From Lachnospiraceae bacterium (GTDB lineage Bacteria; Bacillota; Clostridia; Lachnospirales; Lachnospiraceae): a stretch of 19,684 nucleotides of DNA. Made by a program: the position numbers and the translations under genes. The notes under the pieces are model-generated. The model saw only the letters and a list, made by a program, of their open reading frames with translations, was not told where the DNA came from and ran no database searches. Shown one piece after another: positions 5,931-15,200 of this stretch (position 1 is the first letter of the stretch; the number at the start of each line of letters is the position of its first letter). The stretch spans positions 1 through 19,684 of the forward strand of contig VSND01000012.1 of NCBI GenBank assembly GCA_009774145.1, read 5' to 3'.

Positions 5931-8368
5931 CATCTGGCTCCCTGCTCCATCAGCCCATGTTTCACCAGTCTGGCCCGGATCGCCCCTCTGGTCCTTTTGT
6001 GTGCCGCCGACATCTCCGACATGCTCATGCCGGAATGAAATTCGTTTATCAGCCTTTCGTCTTCTTCTTCCGTCCACGCAAGTCCCCGGTTGCTTTGAGC
6101 CTCCGGAACTGCCGCCGCATCCCGTTCCTCTTCGCTTTTTTCTCCCAGACCCACAAAGTATTCCACGACCATCTTCTGCACAGGCTCCGGGTACATAAGA
6201 AGCTGATATTCCGTCCCGTTCTGGCTGATCTTGTCCACCGTCCGGATTCCGAGACGCTGTCCCTCCTCTGTCCGGACTTTATAAAGGCTCCCGTCCCGCT
6301 CTTCCTCCATGGTCAGCCCGGATTTCACCAGATAATCCCAGATCCCGGTGATGGATGCTTTTTTCACAAATTCTGCACTGCAGATACTGTTCAGCCGATC
6401 TTTGATCTCGCTGATATAGCAGTATTCACTGTACGGATAGTTTTCTGCATCGTCCGGATTCAGATAAAAGGCGCCCTTACGCCCTTTTCCCGAAGTTTTT
6501 CTTCCATCTCCCTTCTCCATGCTGGTAACGGCGAGCGGATTTTCCAGAAGAAAGGCAGCAATCTCATCCAGAAATCTCCGGCCGTATTTTTGAGCCTTAT
6601 ACTCTCCCACACCGGATACGCTGAGCAGCTCCTGCGGATCTTTGGGAAGCCGGATACACAGTTCCTTCAGCGTCCGGTCACTGAAAATAATATCCGGCGG
6701 CACGCTTTCTTCTGCCGCAATCGCAAACCGCAGCTGCCTGAGCCTTTCAAACAGCCGAAAACCTGTGCCGGTAAAGACATCGCTTCTGCTCCTCTTTCTC
6801 TCCCTGTCTCTTCGGCCCTCTCTGTCCTTCGCTTTCCGGATGATTACATGGGTGTTCTCGTCCCGCAGCCCGCTGATGTCTCCCATCTTAAGGACCTTAT
6901 AGTCCCCGTTGCTTTCATTTATATAGCCTTCCGTCAGCATCTGACTGATCAGAAGACGCAGATCCTCCTCGCTTCTCTGCTCCAGTACGCCGTAGGACCG
7001 GTACGCATTCGCCCCGATCTCCAGCAGTCTGGCGCGCTTTGCCCCCCGCAGGGTTCCGACCACCAGACTCTGTCCATACCTGCCCTTCATTTCCGCAATA
7101 CAGTTAATGACCCATCTTGCATCGGCCGTCATATCGACCTCCTCATATTCCTGATGGCAGTTTCCGCAGTTTTCGCATGGGCCGTCTGTTTCCTCTCCAA
7201 AATACGACAGAATATAATTTCTGAGGCAGGACGTAATCCGGCAATATTCTTCCATAACCTGAAGCCTGCGGGCATCTCTCTGCCTCATCTGCCGGATCCC
7301 CTCCTCATCCATCCCTTCAAAAATCTTTTTCTCCATGAGGAACCGGTTGATTATGATATCCTGAACCGCAAACAGAAGGATGCACTGAGCGTTCTCACCG
7401 TCGCGCCCTGCGCGCCCTGCTTCCTGATAATAATTTTCCATGCTCTGCGGCATATTATAATGGATCACGTATCTCACATTGGACTTGTTGATCCCCATGC
7501 CGAACGCATTCGTAGCGACGATCACCTGCGCCCGGTCATAGATAAAATCCTCCTGACTGCTCCTGCGCGTCCGGTTGTCGATGCCGGCATGATAGCAGGT
7601 CACGGAACCAGGAAGCCCCCGCAGCTTTTCATACAGTTCGTTCACATTTTTTCTTGTGGCGCAGTATACAATCCCGCTCTCCCCGGGATGGCTGGAAATA
7701 TAGTCGATGACAAACCGGTCTTTTTCTTTTCCGGAAGCATATTCCACACGGTAGTACAGATTTTCCCTGTCAAACCCGGTCGTCACTGCCTTCGGATGAT
7801 CCAGCTTTAAGACTGCTTCGATATCTCTTCTGACTTCCTTTGTAGCCGTCGCCGTAAATGCACTTACGATCGGACGGACCGGAAGACGGTCGATAAAATC
7901 AACAATCTTCAGATAACCGGGCCGGAAATCCTGCCCCCACTGGGAGATACAGTGCGCCTCATCCACCGTAACCATGGAAATGCTGCTCTGAACCGCAAAT
8001 TCCAGAAAGTCCGCGCTTTCCAGACGCTCCGGAGCCACATAGATGATCTTATAGGCGCCCCTGGCCGCCAGAGTCAGAGCCTTTGCGATCTGCGTTTCCG
8101 TCAGGGAGGAATTGATAAAGGCTGCATGGATTCCCGCTTCGTTCAGAGACTTTACCTGATCCTGCATCAGAGAGATCAGCGGAGAGATCACCAGCGTAAT
8201 TCCCGGAAGCAGAAGCGCCGGCACCTGATAGCATATGGATTTGCCCGCTCCTGTCGGCATGACCGCCAGCACATCCTGCCCCGAAAGGATGGCGTCTATC
8301 ACATCCTGCTGTCCCTCCCGGAAGGAATCATATCCAAAGTATTTTTTTAACAATTCTGCAGCATTCAT
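5930..8368 (-). CDS. recQ: RecQ-family ATP-dependent DNA helicase with extended C-terminus
   Basis: 812 aa. Motifs in order: FGYDSFREGQ (11-20), Walker A MPTGAGKS (37-44), DEAH (136-139) in VDEAHCISQWGQDFRPGY, FTATAT (171-176), VIVATNAFGMGI (282-293), QEAGRAGRDG (315-324). A zinc-binding region follows with Cys376, 381, 398, 401 and 404, then an RQC winged helix (about 411-497) and an HRDC-like domain (about 535-610). Beyond this are about 200 residues not found in the 600-aa core RecQ: an RQC-minor-like region (about 632-740) and a Myb/SANT-like helix-turn-helix (765-808, WTEEEDERLINEF...TRGAIRARL). RecQ unwinds DNA 3' to 5' in recombination and replication repair. Start: AGGGAG about 11 bases before the ATG at 8368. 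Confidence 0.92.
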   Translation of the reverse strand: MNAAELLKKYFGYDSFREGQQDVIDAILSGQDVLAVMPTGAGKSICYQVPALLLPGITLVISPLISLMQDQVKSLNEAGIHAAFINSSLTETQIAKALTLAARGAYKIIYVAPERLESADFLEFAVQSSISMVTVDEAHCISQWGQDFRPGYLKIVDFIDRLPVRPIVSAFTATATKEVRRDIEAVLKLDHPKAVTTGFDRENLYYRVEYASGKEKDRFVIDYISSHPGESGIVYCATRKNVNELYEKLRGLPGSVTCYHAGIDNRTRRSSQEDFIYDRAQVIVATNAFGMGINKSNVRYVIHYNMPQSMENYYQEAGRAGRDGENAQCILLFAVQDIIINRFLMEKKIFEGMDEEGIRQMRQRDARRLQVMEEYCRITSCLRNYILSYFGEETDGPCENCGNCHQEYEEVDMTADARWVINCIAEMKGRYGQSLVVGTLRGAKRARLLEIGANAYRSYGVLEQRSEEDLRLLISQMLTEGYINESNGDYKVLKMGDISGLRDENTHVIIRKAKDREGRRDRERKRSRSDVFTGTGFRLFERLRQLRFAIAAEESVPPDIIFSDRTLKELCIRLPKDPQELLSVSGVGEYKAQKYGRRFLDEIAAFLLENPLAVTSMEKGDGRKTSGKGRKGAFYLNPDDAENYPYSEYCYISEIKDRLNSICSAEFVKKASITGIWDYLVKSGLTMEEERDGSLYKVRTEEGQRLGIRTVDKISQNGTEYQLLMYPEPVQKMVVEYFVGLGEKSEEERDAAAVPEAQSNRGLAWTEEEDERLINEFHSGMSMSEMSAAHKRTRGAIRARLVKHGLMEQGAR

Positions 8369-8400
8369 CGTCCGTCTGCTCCCTTCTTCCTGCTGATTTT

Positions 8401-8429
8401 ATTCTACTATGTCTGACCGTTTCTGACAA
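8401..8429 (-). promoter_or_regulatory. Promoter of the recQ-like gene
   Basis: On the minus strand: TTGTCA (8429-8424), a 17-base spacer and TAGAAT (8406-8401). Both boxes differ from the sigma-A consensus at one position each. The leader to the ATG at 8368 would be about 26 bases. Confidence 0.7.
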
Positions 8430-8530
8430 GTGCAGCCGCCATTTTCGTATGTTGTCTTCTGCTTCCAGTGTCCCGGCTGAAAAAACCTGCAGGCGGAAAT
8501 GCAAAAAGGAACCCGTTTCTGCAAAATGGC

Positions 8531-8560
8531 GTGGCAGCCGAACAAATATTCTGTTATAAT
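8531..8560 (+). promoter_or_regulatory. Promoter of the Y-family polymerase gene with a LexA-box-like operator
   Basis: A perfect -10 TATAAT is at 8555-8560 and a weaker -35 GTGGCA at 8531-8536 (18-base spacing). Between them, at 8539-8552, lies CGAACAAATATTCT, matching the Gram-positive LexA operator CGAACRNRYGTTCG at 12 of 14 positions. A repressor there would block RNA polymerase, which fits SOS control of an error-prone polymerase. Confidence 0.6.
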
Positions 8561-8627
8561 AGAGTCCATCCGCTTTTGTATAAAAAGCAGTGCGCAAAAC
8601 CGGATTCCGGCAAAAAGGAGGAAACAC

Positions 8628-10157
8628 ATGACAGAGCATCCGCATATTTATATCGCCATCGATCTGAAATCTTTCTATGCTTCTGTGGAGTGCATCGAGC
8701 GGGATTTAAACCCGCTTACCACTCATCTGGTGGTGGCAGACACCAAAAGGACAGAGAAGACCATCTGTCTTGCCGTGTCCCCCTCCCTGAAGGCTTACGG
8801 CATCTCCGGCAGGGCAAGGCTTTTTGAAGTCGTACAGAAAGTAAAAGAAGTGAACGCCAGACGAAGGGCTCAGGCCCCGAACGGGCAGTTTACCGGCTCG
8901 TCTTATCATGCCCCTGCGCTTGCAGAACATCCGGAGCTGGAGCTTGCCTACATTGCCGCTTCGCCCCGGATGGCTTTCTATATTGAGTACAGCACCAGAA
9001 TCTACAATACCTACCTGAAATACATCGCGCCCGAAGATATCCATGTGTATTCCATCGACGAAGTGTTCCTGGATGTAACCCACTATCTGGATACGTACCG
9101 GATGACCCCCAGGGAACTGGCCGCAAAAATCATGCAGGACGTCCTGGATTCGACGGGGATCACCGCTGCGGCCGGAATCGGCGCCAATCTGTATCTGTGC
9201 AAAGTGGCCATGGACATCGTGGCAAAGCATGTGGAGCCTGACCGAAACGGCGTGCGCATTGCAGAACTGGATGAGATGACATACCGGAGACTTCTGTGGA
9301 ATCACCGGCCTCTTACGGATTTCTGGAGAGTCGGACGCGGTTATCAGAAAAAGCTGGAGTCCGTCGGACTTTATACCATGGGCGATATCGCCCGCTGCTC
9401 CCTTGGCAAAGAGCAGGATTATCATAACGAAGATCTTCTGTATCAGCTGTTCGGCGTCAATGCCGAGCTGCTCATCGACCATGCCTGGGGATGGGAACCC
9501 ACCACCATCGATCTGATCAAAGCCTACCGGCCGGAAAACAACAGCATCTGTTCCGGGCAGGTGCTCCAGTGCCCCTATGATTTTGACAAAGGAAGGCTGA
9601 TCGTCCGGGAGATGGCGGATCTGCTCGCGCTGGAACTGGTTGAAAAACGGCTGGTTACCGATCAGATGACCCTCACCATCGGCTACGACCGGGACAACCT
9701 GACAGATCCAGAAGTCAGAAGCAGCTACCGGGGCGAAGTCACCACCGACCGCTATGGACGGAAGGTCCCAAAGCACGCCCACGGCACGGTCAATCTGGAC
9801 TGCCGGACGTCCTCCACACAGTTGATCACCGATGCAGTTCTGGAACTGTACGACCGCATCGTCAATCCCCGACTGTCCATACGCCGGGTGACCATAAACG
9901 CCAGTCATCTGACGGACGAATCGGAAACGGCCGTCGCAGAATCTTATGAACAGCTGAATCTTTTTACTGATTATACGGCGCTGGAAAAGGAGAAAGAAGA
10001 GGAAGAAGCCAGACGCTCCAAAGAACGAAAGCTGCAGGAAGCCATGCTGACCGTAAAGAAAAAATATGGAAAAAACGCCATTTTAAAGGGTATGAATCTG
10101 CAGGAAGGAGCCACAACCCTGAAACGAAACCGTCAGATCGGAGGACACAAAGCATGA
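8628..10157 (+). CDS. Y-family DNA polymerase (UmuC/YqjW/UvrX-like)
   Basis: 509 aa from the ATG at 8628, which has a perfect AAGGAGG 6-7 bases upstream; the in-frame extension to 8499 crosses the promoter and is not coding. Catalytic sites: IDLKSFYASVEC (11-22, Asp12) and YSIDEVFLDV (141-150, Asp144 and Glu145). A sliding-clamp binding motif QLNLF is at 442-446, followed by a charged helical stretch and KKYGKNAILKGMNL, usual for Firmicute UmuC-like polymerases. The enzyme copies past DNA lesions at the cost of mutations. The finger region (about 72-105) carries the loop typical of UmuC-type rather than DinB-type members. It overlaps the YolD-like gene by 4 bases. Confidence 0.92.
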   Translation: MTEHPHIYIAIDLKSFYASVECIERDLNPLTTHLVVADTKRTEKTICLAVSPSLKAYGISGRARLFEVVQKVKEVNARRRAQAPNGQFTGSSYHAPALAEHPELELAYIAASPRMAFYIEYSTRIYNTYLKYIAPEDIHVYSIDEVFLDVTHYLDTYRMTPRELAAKIMQDVLDSTGITAAAGIGANLYLCKVAMDIVAKHVEPDRNGVRIAELDEMTYRRLLWNHRPLTDFWRVGRGYQKKLESVGLYTMGDIARCSLGKEQDYHNEDLLYQLFGVNAELLIDHAWGWEPTTIDLIKAYRPENNSICSGQVLQCPYDFDKGRLIVREMADLLALELVEKRLVTDQMTLTIGYDRDNLTDPEVRSSYRGEVTTDRYGRKVPKHAHGTVNLDCRTSSTQLITDAVLELYDRIVNPRLSIRRVTINASHLTDESETAVAESYEQLNLFTDYTALEKEKEEEEARRSKERKLQEAMLTVKKKYGKNAILKGMNLQEGATTLKRNRQIGGHKA

Positions 10158-10582
10158 ACGAAAAAGACACGCACAAATATGACGATATCATCCATCTGCC
10201 CCACCACGTATCCGCAAAACATCCCCGGATGTCCCTCATGAACCGGGCCGCACAGTTTTCCCCCTTCGCGGCGCTCACCGGACACAGCGCTGCCATTCAG
10301 GAGACCGCCCGGCTGACGGATGCCTTTATCGAACTGAATGAAGATCAGAAAGAACAACTGGACGAACAGCTTCAAAAGCTTCGGGGAGCACTGTCCCGGA
10401 ATCCGGAGGCGGAGTTCACTTATTTCCAGCCGGACCAGCGCAAAAGCGGCGGAACCTATGTGACCGTCCGCGGAACTGTAAAGAAGATCGACGAGTACCG
10501 CCGCAGGATTCTCCTAATGGATGGAACTATGATTCCGATGGAAATGCTGTTTTCCATCCTGCAGGCAGGAGAATCGTCATAG
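10154..10582 (+). CDS. YolD-like protein
   Basis: 142 aa. The N-terminal part reads YDDIIHLPHHVSAKHPRMSL then RAAQFSPFAALTGH (about 32-45), the signature of YolD-like proteins of Firmicutes; the C-terminal half has VTVRGTVKKIDEYRRRILLM, a small beta domain. Genes of this family stand next to UmuC-like polymerases (yqjX/yqjW and yolD/uvrX in Bacillus subtilis) and are proposed to act as the UmuD-like partner, though the mechanism is not settled. The ATG overlaps the polymerase stop codon (ATGA), so the two are translationally coupled and share the SOS-type promoter. Confidence 0.88.
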   Translation: MNEKDTHKYDDIIHLPHHVSAKHPRMSLMNRAAQFSPFAALTGHSAAIQETARLTDAFIELNEDQKEQLDEQLQKLRGALSRNPEAEFTYFQPDQRKSGGTYVTVRGTVKKIDEYRRRILLMDGTMIPMEMLFSILQAGESS

Positions 10583-10596
10583 ACCGGTTTCTTTGA

Positions 10597-10824
10597 TCAC
10601 AACTTTGCAGAGCCGGAAAGAGTCCTTTCCCGCCTTGCCTCATCGATATCTGCTTCCCTGGGAAGAATTCCAAACAGAGACCGCGCCGTCTGCACCCTGT
10701 TCTCGTATGGACTGGTCAGTTTTGCCACTACTTTTCCATTTTTAGTAATAAAAACATCTTCCGTCGCAGACAACAGTAAATATTTTCCAAGATTGTTTTT
10801 AAGCTCCGTCGCCGTTACTGACAT
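10597..10824 (-). CDS. Type II antitoxin of the Phd/YefM family, without a toxin partner
   Basis: 75 aa from the ATG at 10824, with AAAGGAG 7 bases upstream; the longer frame to 10875 overlaps the promoter. MSVTATELKNNLGKYLLLSA followed by EDVFITKNGKVVAKL is the classical Phd/YefM N-terminal DNA-binding fold, and the C-terminal part (ARSLFGILPREADIDEARRER) would hold the toxin. These proteins neutralise a RelE-, Doc- or VapC-type toxin and repress their own promoter. Here the gene ends 15 bases from the end of the convergent YolD-like gene, leaving no room for a toxin. Confidence 0.85.
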   Translation of the reverse strand: MSVTATELKNNLGKYLLLSATEDVFITKNGKVVAKLTSPYENRVQTARSLFGILPREADIDEARRERTLSGSAKL

Positions 10825-10846
10825 AGAATCACTCCTTTCCCCATAC

Positions 10847-10875
10847 AGTTTACATAAACCGTACGAATTTATCAA
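10847..10875 (-). promoter_or_regulatory. Promoter and likely autoregulatory operator of the antitoxin gene
   Basis: On the minus strand: TTGATA (10875-10870), 17-base spacer, TAAACT (10852-10847). A small inverted repeat GTTTA-TG-TAAAC (10859-10848) covers the -10 box, a position expected for an autorepressor. The stop-to-stop region between 10876 and 10950 shows nothing else. Confidence 0.5.
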
Positions 10876-10950
10876 GAAATACAGCCAAAAAGAAAATACT
10901 TTTACTATTCCATATTGGAACTCTTATTACATATTTTCCAAACTGATGTT

Positions 10951-12060
10951 CTAATTGTTTTCTGTTTCCGAAACCGGAATTCTTTCACCCGTCTCCTCAA
11001 TGTATATCTCCGTCTGCCTGTAATACCCGGCAATCCGCCGGTAGTCATCATCCGCAGCGGCAAGCGGCGTTACCTGCATTCCTGCCTTGTCAAACACCAC
11101 CCAGTAGACCTGTGTATCTCTGGGACCGATCCCCCGATAGACATTCTCCTCTTCCTGTTCCAGTACTACATATTTTGCCGTTTCCCAGTTATCCAGACTA
11201 ATAACCAGTTGCGTTTTACCCTCTATACCTATACTAAAGGTGGTCGCAATTGACGCTTCCCGCCCCTCTTCATTTACATAAGCTCCAAACATATTGTCAA
11301 TGCCACCGCCCGGCGTGGATTCCGGCATCTCCTCATCGTCTGCACCTTCTCCATCACGTTCCTCTCCTTCCGGAAATTTCATGTCACGTTCCTGCTCCAG
11401 CAGATCCTCATATGCCGGCGGAAGTCCCTCCTCTCTCACAAAAGCAGGAATATCATCGGCCTCCAGCGGTTCTATCTCCACTTCTATCTCGCCATTTCTG
11501 CATACAAATTCTGCTTTTAACCCCTCGTCTATCATCCAGGTATCCGTTCCATATGTGTCCAGGTCAAACGCAGCGCATTCTACACTTCCTTCCAGCAGGG
11601 ATACGGAAAACCTCTCGTTATCCGGCACCTCCACCCATCCGCGTGTGCCGCGAATCCCTACCACCATCGTGGAACTGCGGATATTTAAGGTCTCATTTTC
11701 CTCCAGCGGCTCCGTAATATGAAAATAAAGACTTCCGGTATTTACCACAAGTTCCAGCTCTCTGCCATTCTTATGGATATCCGCTTCACTTCCAGCGTCC
11801 ATTTTCACCAGCTTTACACGATCAAGATCAATCCAGGCACGACTCTCATCCATTGTGCTTATCTGATAACCAGAATACAGCCCCATATTTTCAATTAACT
11901 CTACCGTATTTCCCGCCTGATCAGAAATCCCCACGTCTCCGCTTGTTTTTATCAGATGCATGGTCGTTGCTTTCGCAGACTGCCCACAGGCGCTGAAGAT
12001 CAGCGTTACAAGTGCTGCCAGCACATATAAATTTATTGACTTTCCAATCCTGCTCCACAT
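10951..12060 (-). CDS. FecR-domain lipoprotein
   Basis: 369 aa. N-terminal signal peptide with a basic start, a hydrophobic core (about 10-24) and a lipobox-like IFSAC giving a lipidated Cys25. A FecR domain follows (about 35-190), with the characteristic run TSGDVGISDQAG, then LELVVNTGSLYFHI and STMVVGIRGTRGWVEV, ending with SVSLLEGSVEC. An acidic, low-complexity linker (about 225-250, EGEERDGEGADDEE) leads to a C-terminal domain with no recognised family. In Proteobacteria FecR carries signals to a sigma factor; in Gram-positives, domain members occur as surface proteins of unknown role. No sigma factor or transporter gene is adjacent. GGAGGA stands 4-5 bases before the ATG. Confidence 0.8.
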   Translation of the reverse strand: MWSRIGKSINLYVLAALVTLIFSACGQSAKATTMHLIKTSGDVGISDQAGNTVELIENMGLYSGYQISTMDESRAWIDLDRVKLVKMDAGSEADIHKNGRELELVVNTGSLYFHITEPLEENETLNIRSSTMVVGIRGTRGWVEVPDNERFSVSLLEGSVECAAFDLDTYGTDTWMIDEGLKAEFVCRNGEIEVEIEPLEADDIPAFVREEGLPPAYEDLLEQERDMKFPEGEERDGEGADDEEMPESTPGGGIDNMFGAYVNEEGREASIATTFSIGIEGKTQLVISLDNWETAKYVVLEQEEENVYRGIGPRDTQVYWVVFDKAGMQVTPLAAADDDYRRIAGYYRQTEIYIEETGERIPVSETENN

Positions 12061-12173
12061 ATATCCTCCAAAAATATTGTCTGTCTTGTACAGATAATAT
12101 CATAACATCTTCTTTTTACACCTGTTGCCACGCAATCTTTCTGAAAGCGCTTCTTTTATGCAACATATGGTAA

Positions 12174-12201
12174 AGAACTCCAGCCCAAATGCCGGAGTTC
12201 T
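12174..12201 (-). terminator. Probable intrinsic terminator of purL
   Basis: AGAACTCC and GGAGTTCT pair perfectly (12201-12194 with 12181-12174), extended by one mismatch and two more pairs, loop of 6. It lies just after the purL stop codon. The following T run on the minus strand is short (TTTACC), so termination strength is uncertain. Confidence 0.6.
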
Positions 12202-12206
12202 CTGTC

Positions 12207-15200
12207 TTACCTGAAATATTCCACGCCTGATTCAAAGAGTTTCATATCCTGCTCGCCGTAGATGTTGATGGCTACCGCCTCACCCCGACGCTCAGAGTGT
12301 CCCATTTTACCCAGGATCCTTCCGTCCGGACTGGTGATTCCTTCGATGGACGCATAGGAGCCGTTCACGTTCCACTCCTCATCCATGGTAGGATTGCCCT
12401 GCAAATCCACATACTGCGTTGCCACCTGACCGTTTGCAAACAGCCGGTCAATCCACTCCTTCGGCGCCACAAAACGTCCTTCGCCGTGAGAAGCCGGAAT
12501 GACATAAGTCTTCCCCGTCTTTGCGCCGGTCAGCCACGGGGATTTGTCCGTCACCACCTTCGTATAGACCATCCGGGAAATATGCCGGTTGATCGTGTTG
12601 AAAGTCAGGGTCGGAGAGTCCGCCGTCTGCCCCACGATCTCGCCGTGCGGCAGAAGCCCCAGTTTGATCAGCGCCTGGAAGCCGTTGCAGATACCGAGAG
12701 CCAGTCCGTCTCTCTCATTCAGAAGCTTCATAACCGCTTCTTTGATCTTCCCATTCTGGAACGCGGTCGCGAAAAATTTGGCAGAACCGTCCGGCTCGTC
12801 GCCTGCGGAAAATCCGCCCGGGAACATGATGATCTGCGCCTGTTGAATGGCCTTTTCAAAGGCATCCACCGATTCCTGGATATCGCTTTCGCTCAGATTC
12901 CGGAAGATCCGGGTCACCACATCCGCACCGGCCCGCTCAAAGGCCCTTGCGCTGTCATATTCGCAGTTGGTACCCGGGAACACCGGAATGAATACCGTCG
13001 GTTTCGCCACTTTATGTCTGCACACATAGATCCTGTCGGTATGATAAACCGGCGTATCCAGTATCTCCTTATTTTTTACCGCCGCAGTCGGAAATACCTT
13101 TTCCAGCGTACCGGTCCATGCCTCCAGCGCTTCCTCCGTGGAGACGGATGCTTTTCCGTAGGAGAAGCCGCTCTGTGTCACCTCGCCGATCAGCGTATAG
13201 GTGATGGACAGCTCGCCGACCTTTCCGTCCAAAACCTCCGCCACGATACACCCAAAGCCCGGGGCAAAAGCATCCCGCGGATCCAGACTGCTCTCCAGCT
13301 TCACGCCCAGCTTATTTCCAAACGCCATCTTGCTGACTGCCGCAACGATACCATGCGCGTCAAGGGCATAGGCGGAAATGATCTTTCCTGCCTTCACATC
13401 CTCGAAAAATTTACCGTACAGGTCCATGGCCTGATCAAAATCCGGAAGGTCGTAAGCATCCCGGTCGATCTTTAAAAGCACCAGCTTGTTGCCTGCCTTC
13501 TTAAGCTCTGGCGTGATGATATGTTTATGGCTGGCAATGTCCACCGCAAAGGACACCAGTGTGGGCGGCACGTCGATCTCGTTGAAAGTGCCGGACATAC
13601 TGTCCTTTCCGCCGATGGAAGGAAGTCCAAACCCAAGCTGCGCGCGGTAAGCGCCCAGAAGCGCTGCGAAAGGCTGGCTCCAGCGATGGGGATCCTCCGT
13701 CATCCTGCGGAAATATTCCTGGAACGTAAAACGGATCTTATGATAATCCCCGCCGGATGCCACAATCCTGGTGACCGATTCCAGCACCGCGTACACAGCC
13801 CCGTGATACGGCGACCAGCTGGACAGATACGGATCGAATCCATAACTCATCATGGTGACGGTATCAGTCTTGCCCTTCAGCACCGGAAGCTTTGCCACCA
13901 TGGTCTGCGTCTCCGTCAGCTGGTATCTGCCGCCGTAGGGCATGAGTACGCTGCCTGCGCCGATGGAACCGTCAAACATCTCCACCAGCCCTTTCTGTGA
14001 ACATACGTTCAGGTCCTTCAGCGTCTTCAGCCATGCCTCCCGCACATCCCCGACTTCTTTTCTGACAAAATATGGATCATCCTCGGACGGCATGTCCACT
14101 GCCACTGCCGTCTCCTGATGCGCGCCGTTGGTATCCAGAAATGCCCGGGAAATGTTCACGATCTCTTTTCCTCTCCATTTCAGGACCAGTCTCGGAGACT
14201 CCGTCACTTCCGCCACACAAACGGCCTCCAGATTTTCCTCCGCCGCATAACCCATGAATTCTTTTACATCTTTCGGATTCACAACTACCGCCATCCGCTC
14301 CTGGGATTCGGAGATGGCGATCTCCGTACCGTCCAGTCCCGCATATTTCTTCGGCACTCTGTCCAGATCCACGGTCAGCCCGTCCGCCAGCTCGCCGATG
14401 GCAACGGATACGCCGCCTGCGCCGAAATCGTTGCATTTCCTGATCAGCCGTGTCACTTCCGGACGGCGGAACAGTCTCTGGATCTTGCGTTCCGTAGGCG
14501 CATTTCCCTTCTGGACCTCCGCGCCGCAGGTCTCAATGGAAGCCTCCGTATGCACTTTGGAAGAGCCGGTAGCGCCGCCGCAGCCGTCGCGGCCCGTGCG
14601 TCCGCCCAGCAGAATAATGATATCCCCCGGATCAGAAGTCTCACGAATCACGTCTTTTCTCGGCGCCGCACCCATGACCGCGCCGATCTCCATACGCTTT
14701 GCCACATAATCCGGGTGGTAGATCTCCTTCACATAGCCGGTCGCCAGACCGATCTGATTGCCATAAGAACTGTATCCGCCGGCCGCGCCCCGTACCAGTT
14801 TCTTCTGGGGCAGCTTGCCCTTGAGTGTCTCCAATACGGATACAGTCGGGTCCGCCGCCCCTGTTACACGCATGGCCTGATACACATAAGTCCGTCCCGA
14901 CAGCGGATCACGGATCGCACCGCCCAGGCAGGTCGCCGCACCGCCGAAAGGCTCGATCTCCGTCGGATGGTTGTGGGTCTCATTTTTGAAATTCACCAGC
15001 CACTCTTCGGTCTGTCCGTCGATCTCCACCGGGACCACGATGGAGCAGGCATTGATTTCCTCCGATTCCTCCTGATCCTGAAGCTTTCCCTCTTTTTTCA
15101 GCTTTCTCATGGCCATCAAAGCCAGATCCATCAGGCAGACAAACTTGTCCTCCCTGCCCTGAAAGATCTCCCGATGATCCGCCAGATACTGCCGGTACGT

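Noticed and set aside
5957..7810. 617-codon open frame on the plus strand opposite recQ
   Set aside because: It is antisense to a helicase with all motifs intact, has no ribosome site and no recognisable domain; long antisense frames are common opposite GC-richer genes.
8508..8519. Second LexA-like site GGAACCCGTTTC upstream of the polymerase promoter
   Set aside because: The half-sites have the wrong spacing and it lies outside the promoter; the site at 8539-8552 fits much better.
8499..8627. N-terminal extension of the Y-family polymerase
   Set aside because: The in-frame stretch before 8628 contains the TATAAT promoter and LexA-like site, and the perfect ribosome site points to 8628.
8706..9908. 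400-codon open frame on the minus strand opposite the Y-family polymerase gene
   Set aside because: It is a shadow of the polymerase reading frame; composition rich in His, Gln and Val of the antisense type, no domain.
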